A DNA stretch of 64,000 nt from Cylicocyclus nassatus (Eukaryota; Nematoda; Chromadorea; Rhabditida; Strongylidae). Position 1 is the stretch's first letter. Each line of letters starts with the position of its first letter. Positions 55,251 to 64,000 of this stretch are shown here, piece after piece. Under the pieces are notes generated by a model, which had not been told where the DNA came from, made no database searches, and saw only the letters and a program-made list of their open reading frames with translations. Location of the stretch: assembly GCA_958299035.1 (NCBI GenBank), contig CATQJL010000305.1, positions 34,609,733-34,673,732 of the forward strand, written 5' to 3'. The position numbers were made by a program, and so were the translations under genes.

Positions 55251-57680
55251 ACCGAAGATCTGCTTGATATGCCATGTCAAAGTAACGCCATGCCGCACGA
55301 TATCTGGAACCAAACAGTAGGCGAGTGAGGACCACAAATGGGTTGCTTTTTATCATTGCGCTCACTCTTATTATCAGCTGCTGTATGTTTATCGCTAGCT
55401 GCTCTGGGTGAGAGACTTTCATCTAGCCTGCTTCGCTTTGCTGTGGCAAATATATGATTGTTCTGATGGGATGTTCTCAGGGAAATAGCCTTTCTTGTTA
55501 TTGCCTCCTGAGTAGTTGCACCTCCAACATTAGTTCAAAACTAGCCTTTCCCACCATTTCGTATCATGTCTATGTCAGAACTCTGCAACTCATCTGTAAT
55601 ATCTTCACCTCTTCTGGATATCAAAAGCCGTGTTGTGCTCGAACAAGGTAGCCACTGTTGAATTTCAATTGCCTCGTTCTCATTGGCTTTCATCGTACCT
55701 CGTCTTTGTCCCATGTACTTGACTGGCTGTACTTGCAGAGTCTGACCATCACACTGTAATTACACATGTTGTTGCAGTTATCACTCGATATCGTAACAAT
55801 AGCATTTTTGTCTTTGTCCTTGTATCAGCTCTCTCATAATAAGTACACCCGCCATTCGGAAGATGTTATGCTCACAAAGATGATTTAGCTTTCTTAATTT
55901 GGGATTTGATAAAGTTTACTTGAAATTTGTTTTGTACACATCCACCTTGGTGGTCTCCTGGTCTATCCTTTTCGGTACGCGAGACACACTCAACCAGTGT
56001 AGTTGACAGGCTATATAGTGCTTTTGTGTTATTAACATGCTTACGCGTAAGAAGTGGCTAGAGGCGCAAAACTCAAAGTGTGCGTTCATTGGCCATATCT
56101 TACGGGCAATTGTTGTCATCACCGCAGATGTACTAAAACTTCGGATATTCTAGATATCACTTTTTATGGTTTCTTATGAAGACGACTTTCCTGACGACTC
56201 TCTGTTGTATACCAATCTGGCCTAGAAGAAGACTTATAATTTTGAATTTTAAGTGAAAACTATATCGAACTTTTGAGTGTGTATGAAACTCGTTTGATGT
56301 GCATGACTTTGCAGTTGTGCAAGGGAAGGTTAGGACGACCTTGTACAGGGACATCTTGTGCATCGCGAATGATTGAGTGAATTCTATCGTTCGACGAGAT
56401 TATAGCAACTTTCGTATTTTATCTCGATTGCTCCAGTTCAGGGACTTTACTGTTTTTCATTCCTACTTACTGAATTGGCCAAGCTACATGCGTTGATGTA
56501 TTTTCAAAGTACACATATATATATATATATAAATATATTTGTTGGTAGAGCCGCTGAGAAGTAAAGAGGTGACTTTTTTATGACATATTTTTCTCCCGTC
56601 TTTCAGATATACCAAATGAGAACAGACTAAAAACTTCATAATATCAGGACGGAGGAGAATTTCTGTCACATCTTTACAAATCATTGGATTCTAGTAGGGT
56701 TCTAAATTCTTTGATTTTTCTTTGCCTCCTGTATGCACTAGAGCTGCCGCCATAAGATAGAGGGTGTGGTTTCAAAACACATCCTTAATAATTATGGAAG
56801 AAAGGCACTCCAAGAAGTAAAAAAATAGAAGAAAAGTAAAGTTTGAGTAACTTGTATGATTGTCTCAAAGTTGTTGACTGTGTGTGCATTTGTAGTATTG
56901 ATTATACCGGTTGCGAGTCTCCAAAGTAAGGAGCAACCGAAAATTTTAGGAATTAAAGATAGAAGGTGTCACAAATTTATCCATCAGTTTAATATTCATG
57001 GAATAACGCTTCAATACTAGTACCAAATTTTCAATGAAATATCATAAAAAAGGCGCCTGCAGATTCTGCAAAACGAAATCAAAATCGCGTCTCTACAGCT
57101 TGTATGCCTTTGGTATTTAGCGAACCTTTTCCATTGCCTCGCTCCGGTCTCATTTTAAGAGAGGTTGCCTGGTTAAAATAGGAAGCAAAAGGAAGAGAAA
57201 AAGTTTATACATGTATGTTTTCTTGCATATTCGGTTGTGGGGTTAGCAGCCAACGCTATATGATTTGTACAGTTCTTTTGGTCCTCTCACCAATAGTTCT
57301 CTACGTCGCGATAATGAAACTAGAGGCTTACGTTTTCATTTACTGCCTGCCATTTCCTTATCAGCGTGACATACGATAGGTGGTCACTTTGCTTGAATTT
57401 ATTGGAACTTTTATGACTATCGCTAGGATTTTTTGAAGAAACTTTGTCAGATAAGTACTTTATCCGTAATTTGTGCTTCGAGGAAATCTTTAGCCTTGTA
57501 CGAATTCGCTTTTCTTCCCATTTTGTAGTACGTATCCGGAACGAAGTTTCAGGATTATAGATGTTATTGTCCGTTTATAATTTTTAGCAGTTCCTCTGTC
57601 TTATTCAGTTTGAGTGCAGTTTGTAGGATGGAGCCTTCTTGCACCATAAATACCCCGTTTTCGAAATCTCAGCTATCCTT
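55251..57680. other. No gene recognised
   Basis: Only short frames on both strands. An (AT)n microsatellite lies at about 56515-56535. Confidence 0.4.
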
Positions 57681-57868
57681 AAAAAGCTGATGTGGCAATT
57701 TCTATATCACAATCAGAGGTCTTGATTTGCATCTGTCAAGATAATGAAAAAAATGATTTTCTAGTAATTTTATGAAAAAGATGATGTGGCAATTTCTATA
57801 TCACAATCAGAGGTCTTGATTTGCATCTGTCAAGATAATGAAAAAAATGATTTTCTAGTAATTTTATG
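57681..57868. repeat. Recent 94 bp tandem duplication
   Basis: Two copies (57681-57774 and 57775-57868) differ at about one position; each contains TGATGTGGCAATTTCTATAT. Confidence 0.85.
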
Positions 57869-57929
57869 AGTAAGAGATGATGCGAAGCTCTGAAAAATAA
57901 ATTTGGTACAACTCAAAATCTACTCTATC

Positions 57930-58193
57930 ATGTCAACCCATACAACGAAAGGTAAAAACCAAAGTTCAGCAGAAATCAACATGCCTGAGGTCTGCCTTTC
58001 CGCTGCAGAAAACCTCGAGGCCATGACTGCTAGGATGGAGGAGGATTGTCGCATTGAGTGCGATCTAGCTCAGTCACTGGTTCCTGTTTTTGAATTTTCA
58101 TATTTGTCTGAAAAAAAAAGAAACATTCTAGAACAATCCTATAGGACTAAAGTAGAATTTTCTGTCTGTTCGCTGTATATTTCTATGCACCTC
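57930..58193 (+). CDS. Possible small protein, unassigned
   Basis: From ATG at 57930 the frame is open for 88 codons, beginning MSTHTTKGKNQSSAEINMPE and continuing SAAENLEAMTARMEEDCR, a plausible helix. The second half is less protein-like, and a weak donor could end the exon near 58079. No family was recognised and no partner exon found. Confidence 0.25.
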
Positions 58194-59530
58194 TAACTCA
58201 ATTGCTTTAGAAAGCTCGAAAACTACTACTTCTTTTCCGCACTTGTGTAGGCAGCCTATGTTTAATGTGCTCGATTGAGCCTGCTTGATTGTATGCTTAT
58301 ACTACCTGTGGACGTTGTCAGCTTCCAAATGAGTAAGGCTCACTTGGTTACGTATAAAGATTTTATTACGACTTCTACAATTTTGACTAGCCTTTTCTGG
58401 CAGCTGTCTAAAAGCGAACTTTTACGGCTCCACCCCATCGTTTCCAACTTTCTATATAGGTAATCACGTTTGAAAACTAGAAAGCTTAGAATTATTGTCG
58501 TTACCTACCGCAAAGCATAGATACCATTGAGCTCTAGCTGCTGTTTGTAATACGGCGTACATTCGGATTTCCAAATGAGCATAAGTGGTGCCGTTTCTGA
58601 ACAAAAGATGAGCCGTCGCAACAGAATGCGCAATCAACCCGCTCAGGTTGAAGCAAAGGGTGAATAGTCATCATCTCATTCCCCCCCCCCCCCCCAGTTG
58701 CTGTATGCATGTACTGTAAAAATGATGAAAAAAATAAAAATGTTCGTTGCGCAATGCCGATATGAGTTATTGATAAGGTTCTGCTCAATCTTCAATTCTG
58801 TCCACTGGACATCCTTTCAAAATTTTTTATTTCATTGTTAATATGATATCAAGTAGGCAATTTTTCCGAGTTTCACTGAGAAGAACTTTACTTGCATCAA
58901 CTTAGAAAATCTTTTCTCATGGCTAATTATTGTGCTACTAACCATAAGTGCCCACTGTGGTTAGCCTTTTCCTCTTTTGGTTTCGTTGAATCTGATCAAC
59001 ATTTTGTACAATTTACATCATTGTAGGCTGTGGTATTTTGGTTCTTCAAGTGGAAACTTTAGGAAGGCTAGGTCATTGCTGTAGCTCATGAAACTAATCC
59101 CCAGCGAATTGCGAGCTCGAACATTCGCCCATACCGTATATTTCCTAGTGAATCAATTTGTGTTTCCCAGTAGTTCACTTGGCAGTTCGGAGTTGAAGTT
59201 AATCATCAGACTGAACTGCCCTGAGCTAACTTAAAATCAATTAAAATCAATTAACTTTCAATCATTACCCACGCGAGAAGTTTATTTATTACTCAAATTT
59301 GCTAGACATAATTTTGCCTTTGTCTACATTGCCTCTGAATGGTCTTTGTTTTCTCAAAATGATTTATGGTAGCGTCTTTCGCTTAAGTCCGCGATTTTCG
59401 TAAACATATGAAAAATTTGGAAATTTCACCTGATATTGAAAGTCTAGCCTCTCTACTCAACTGACTTGATCAAATCGGCTTTTGTCATTTGTAAAGCCTT
59501 TGTTCCAGCCTTCCTCTCACTAATGGAGCT
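58194..59530. other. No gene recognised
   Basis: Intergenic sequence with a C-run at 58681-58695; no supported exon. Confidence 0.4.
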
Positions 59531-61714
59531 ATGTTTTATTACTCAATCCTAGCCGTGCCCGTCATCTCAGGTTTGCTGACAGATCTCAATTTACCCCCTA
59601 ATCTGCTTGAGTATGCAGTTAGGAGTAATCCTGAATTGAAGAGGAACTGCCAAGACAACGATTGTCAACTAGATGTGCGTTACAACACTTTTTGCTTCTA
59701 ACACTTTCTGCCGATGTTCGAATTTCTAGAGTAGCATCCTTTTTAATGGTCGGTGTTGGGGATATGAAGACGGTTGCGCATATGAGAACTCATACTCGGC
59801 TGAGCTGGGTTGGCCAATATGTAAATCGCCATCAAAACGGTGAATACATTTTTTGTGGAAGACCCCTCAAGGTCTATTTTGATACTTCCAGTGACCAATT
59901 CTACAAGCAAGGTGATTTTGGTTACATTGCTGGATTCAAACCAACAAATACCATCTGCCATTCATCTACGGAGGTACCTATATCATTTTGCTGCTCATTT
60001 TTTCGCTAAGTGACAAATATCGTAAGCACTTTTCGCTGACAATAAGAGTTGGCATCATATCATTACGTTTGCTTAGGAACAAAGCCGGTTGCAATGTTCG
60101 GAGGATCTCCGCCATTGTGTTGGGCGGAACATCTTCATTCATTTCAAATCATGGAAACCTCAAAATTCCAAACGGTAGACAATTTTGGGAAGAGTATTTG
60201 AGTTTTTGCACAAATAGATGTCCCCTTAGGTATCGCGAAGATATAATCCAACCAGGAGAAGTTGGAGGCAACTGCGAAAAGTTTTATCCCGAAGTACTAA
60301 AGGAGAATATGAATGAAAAAGGCTACCTAAGAAGTTGGTATGAAATTAGACAACCAGATAAATGCATCAAAAACCGTAGCATATTTCAGGGCCGATGAGT
60401 TGCAGCACTTTGAATCTTCCCCTGAATTTTCTGTCGACTATGAACACTGCAATGTGATCTTCGAACGACCCACCATCGTCATGAAATTGGACGCTTCTGT
60501 GAATATGTATCATCACTTCTGCGATTTTGTCAATCTCTACGCTTCGCAACACATCAATGGATCATTCAGCCAACAGGTAGCATTAACTAGCGAAAAAAAG
60601 AGTTTGGAGACAATGTCCAAACAAAAGTGAATATCTGGAAGTTTTTCTTCTGTGGGATTATTGAGAAATCTTGACCGAGCCGTCACCCGAGCTGCAGCTC
60701 TTTGATTTATCCATGGTCAAGGTTTACTCTAAACTCCAGCCCTAATTTACCTCGCTGAGCGAACCAGCGTCCTTGGTTACTGTGGAGAGACGGTATTGTA
60801 CCGGAATTTACAGTCAAATTGCTTGGCCACGGTGAAATGAGCTGCAGCTTGGGCATTGCTTACCTTTTCGGTATCCACAAAAGTAGTCTACGTACCTGGG
60901 ACTGCCTGGACCCTATTGTTGGTGCAAAGTTTTACAAGAAGTTCTCTTCGTAATTTTTCAAAGCATAATCATTGCACTAATCAAAAGAGGATAAGCTTTA
61001 CAGCCTGGATCAAATTTCTTTTTTTGGCATATTACAACGATACAAGTCGATCAAAAGAAACAATTGGGCTTTTTCGAATTTCGGTCGCTAAATTTGCTAA
61101 ATGTCCATTGGAATCTATTCCAATCTTGTTTTTGCAGAATATATTCATGTTGACCGAATAGTCCTAAAAATAGCTATGTTTTCCATTTTTCAATTAAGCT
61201 TTCCATTTTGATCGTTGTATTTTACAAAAGGCTCTTAATTCGGTAAGCTTTTCAAGTATTTGGAATGTATTTTTTGTAGCAAAAGCTGCATTACGAAGAA
61301 TATTTTCAAGTTGATTTTGCAGGTCGATGTAGTTTGGTGGGATACTCATAGTGGTGGCTTTGTCGATGCTTTTTTCGGTGACACCTGGAAAGCTTTTTCC
61401 GATTCTAAGCCTGTCGAATTGGCAGCTCTTGCTGGACGTCGCGTATGCTTCAAAAACGTACTTCTACCGCTTTTGGCTAGACAACGTTTTGGACTTTACT
61501 ACAATATGCCTTTGGTGAGAAGCAAGCCGGCAAGCTCTATCCAAATACTATCGTTAAGGTGGAAGGATGTTCTGGATCGGGGTTAATGCATGCCTTTGCT
61601 CATCACCTTCTCTACCGCCTAAACATCTCACAAACGGGACCGCTCCTAGATAGTGTGCGATTAACTATATTATCAAGAAGCACAAAGTTTAGAAGGATAC
61701 TTAACTTAGACGAG
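59531..61714 (+). CDS. EOGT-like EGF-domain O-GlcNAc transferase, 3' incomplete
   Basis: Exons 59531-59674, 59730-59839, 59892-59973, 60077-60174, 60230-60337, 60390-60576, 61323-61514 and 61559-61714; 359 codons so far, all phases matched. Human EOGT is about 527 residues, so the C-terminal third is missing from what I can see. The N-terminus ([16 protein letters not shown]) fits a signal peptide. Family motifs: [41 protein letters not shown], a GT61-type [50 protein letters not shown] and [20 protein letters not shown] works in the ER lumen, adding O-GlcNAc to EGF-like repeats. The donor at 61715 (GAG|GTAGGT) is good, so the gene continues, probably past 64000. Confidence 0.92.
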
Positions 61715-63043
61715 GTAGGTGAATAGCTGCTTGTTTCTGCAGAATTTATGGGAAGATGTAGGTGTAATTTGTATGCAGAAACCGTAGCAAAGTACCAAAG
61801 ACGATAGTATCACATCTGAATTGAAATTCCACATTTTATGCACATGTTTATCATCTTCAACTTAGAAAATAGTATTGCTATAGGTAGCCGACATTTCTCG
61901 AATTCACTAAGAACCTCTACAAATTTTTTCTCAATTCGCGAAGAAAACTCGAAGGTTTTTTTTCGTTGTCTGCTGGGTTTTCTATGAAAATATCCACATG
62001 TATACATACACGTTTTTTCCGCAATTTTTGAGGTCTGGAAAATTTTGTTAGTAATGACTAGCACTACCGAAATTGGGGGTCTCACTGCGGTGGTGTCGGA
62101 AAATGAACTGCAAATTTTTCAATGGTCTATATGGATAATAAGATAGTGCTAGTGACTGCCTACATGAATCAATGAAGTTTCAAAGTTATAAAAATCAAAT
62201 CACCTTTGTAAAACTTTGGCACATGCTTGTTGACATCTGTATTAGACATTCAGCTGCAAGCGTGTAAATCTCTTAGGAAACTACTCATTGATTTTGAAGG
62301 GTCTTGCCACACCACGAGCCTTCACTTTAAATGATTTATTCATATTATCTCCCATATCATCTTCATAAAGTATCGGTCATTGATTGATTTTTTCGCAATC
62401 TGACCATCTACATCTGTGGAATGTGTGTGTAGTTTAGAGGCTTCTGAGGTCCTGACGTCAGCAGCGGCCTCAGCTATACCTATCTCTCTCTCATACTTGC
62501 TGCGTCCGAGTACCGCTTGTTTGTACGCCGACGGAAGCGTTCTCCGTTTCGTCGTCGCTAACATCACGTACTTGTCGCAGCTCGATTGGCACCAGAATTC
62601 TCTGAAACCAGCCCAAAATAAAAAATCCTCCCTTTCCCTTTTGTGAAAATTTTCTTTTCAATAATATGTTGGTTATCCCTTGCCGCCCCAGAATAATTTC
62701 AAAAAGATACACTTTCAGACAATTTGCTCATTATGCTTAGCTCTCTCTGATGAAAAAAAAAAAGCGGATTCAAGCCAGTAAGATCGCGGCAATGTAACGA
62801 TTCTGCCGAATGGAAGTAAGAAGCAAGTTTTTCTTCCAAGTTTTTGCATAGCTATCCTTCCTTGATAACATCCTTCGAAATGGATAGATTTTTTGAGGGA
62901 AAGAAGAATGTACCTTTAGAGGCTAATATTTCTATTGTATGCTACCATAAACGCCCCGGTTCGGAGTAGAAAATCGAGGTCGAAGTGACCCTTTCGAATG
63001 AGATGTGCAACATTTCTCAGGGAACCGAACATGATTCCAAATA
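61715..63043. other. Presumed intron of the EOGT-like gene
   Basis: No exon matching the remaining EOGT C-terminus was found in the last 2.3 kb. Open frames here (61810-62085 minus, 62340-62712 on both strands) do not match the family. Confidence 0.45.
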
Positions 63044-64000
63044 TTAGGTCGTTCCGAAAGTTCTTTCCGTTTTTTCAACTATCGTGAAAACACGTGGAAC
63101 GAAGAAAGAGAAACGCTTCAAGCACTTTCCGACGCAGCTTTTCTTCCTCTTTTCAACTATCATATTCCTGTGCCGCTCGCTCTTGTGGTCAGTGAGATAA
63201 TAGCTGAAATTTCGGACCCATGGTTTTACCATGTCCAACTTTGGCAATTTTTCACTATCTTCTTTTTCGACTTGGGGATTAGCTTTGATAGCAGTCGGGT
63301 AGAGTAAACAAAGTTCAATATTATGCAATTTTCCGGCATCTACAGTTGGCCTCAAAACATTTTAACAATTATTTTTCTGATGCTATCAAATTCCACTTCT
63401 GTGGATGCCAGAAGCCATAGAACATAAAACGGCGCACAACTAAGGTGTCATTCGATGCAGCTTTTTCTCGTCTTTCTGATGAGTGCTTTTTCTTCTTGGT
63501 TTGTGGGATCTTTGGCGATAAAATTTCCATAAATCTTGATTTTGAACCCGCCTCACGATGTTCCCGCGAAATGCGAAATCTTATATTTCGAAGCGGTAAA
63601 CGCTCAGTTACTTTGTAAAAATAGTGTACAATCATAAACGACTTTTGAAAGTTTCGAAAACCGAAGATTTGTTGATGTTCAGAGCGTTTGTGTGTTTTGT
63701 GACTTTGAAAAAGTGAAGACTTCTGGAAAAGTTGTCTCAAAAATAATGAGAAGCCAGCTGAAATTGCCAAAAAATTGCATTGCATTGCACTTTGTTTACT
63801 CTATCCGACTGCTATCAAAGCTTTTCCAAAAGTCAAAAAAGAAGATAGTGAAAAATTGCCAAAGTTGGACATGGTAAAAACCATAGGTCCGAAATTTCGG
63901 CCATTATCTCACTGACCACAAGAGCGAGCGGCACAGGAATATGATAGTTGAAAAGAGGAAGAAAAGCTGCGTCGGACATTGCCTAAAGCATCTCTCTTTC
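63044..64000. mobile_element. Mariner-like foldback, truncated by the window edge
   Basis: TTAGGTCGTTCCGAAAGTTC follows TA at 63042-63043. The left arm (63044-63270) reappears inverted from about 63850 to the window end, so the outer right end lies beyond 64000. The interior shares CATTCGATGCAGCTTTTTCT with the 30888-31905 element and similar stretches with 18840-19260. Confidence 0.78.

Noticed and set aside
1..64000. CRISPR arrays, bacterial operons, rRNA or tRNA genes
   Set aside because: No regularly spaced direct repeats, Shine-Dalgarno-led operons or conserved rRNA or tRNA cores were noticed; the exon structure is eukaryotic. A tRNA scan was not possible.

Overview
The window is eukaryotic and reads as nematode DNA, most likely a clade V rhabditid or strongylid. 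Reasons: small exons with GT..AG introns, many of about 45-60 bp; TTTCAG-type acceptors, some directly 5' of start codons as expected for spliced-leader trans-splicing; a C. elegans-type globin and a NUD-2 homologue; and dense foldback and mariner-like elements. No bacterial gene, CRISPR array, rRNA or tRNA was recognised. Genes were built by hand from splice sites and reading-phase continuity and named by recall of conserved motifs; no database was searched.

Five genes are well supported. (1) 10609-15224 minus: a PhzF-family (PBLD-like) protein, 8 exons, 303 codons. (2) 40139-49669 minus: a SAC3/GANP (MCM3AP-like) mRNA-export protein, about 27 exons and 1,055 codons. (3) 41613-42715 plus: a nematode globin, 5 exons, lying inside the last intron of the SAC3 gene on the opposite strand and using one GC-AG intron. 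(4) 51136-55202 plus: a NUD-2/NDE1-like dynein regulator, 7 exons, 291 codons. (5) 59531 to at least 61714 plus: an EOGT (EGF-domain O-GlcNAc transferase), 8 exons, whose C-terminus is not seen before the window ends. Two further plus-strand genes have consistent splicing but no recognised family: 21804-23933, with an in-frame TGA in one exon, and 24147-24859. Small or partial models at 369-494, 8772-8929, 38093-38351 and 57930-58193 are weaker.

The rest is mostly transposon-derived. 2-9 kb: inverted-repeat elements, including a 1,553 bp Tc1-like foldback with an IR/DR end structure (3671-5223). 10-15 kb: three foldbacks sit in introns of the PhzF-like gene. 15-21 kb: mariner fragments and MITEs. 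25-29 kb: foldbacks, a hairpin repeat and GC-rich DNA. 29-35.5 kb: a decayed autonomous Helitron (Rep plus PIF1-like helicase, minus strand), split by a short non-autonomous Helitron that is itself interrupted by a mariner-like foldback. 35.5-37.3 kb: a G-tract-bounded repeat containing another mariner-like foldback. The nud-2-like gene carries a TTA-flanked MITE and a mariner-like MITE in one intron. 63044-64000 is the start of a further mariner-like foldback.

The genes do not form a pathway; they are neighbours in a transposon-rich region. Nothing here is convincingly a new multi-gene system. The most notable items are the nested globin with a GC donor, the three-level Helitron nest, a pair of conserved hairpins with a hammerhead-like core, and the two unassigned multi-exon genes.
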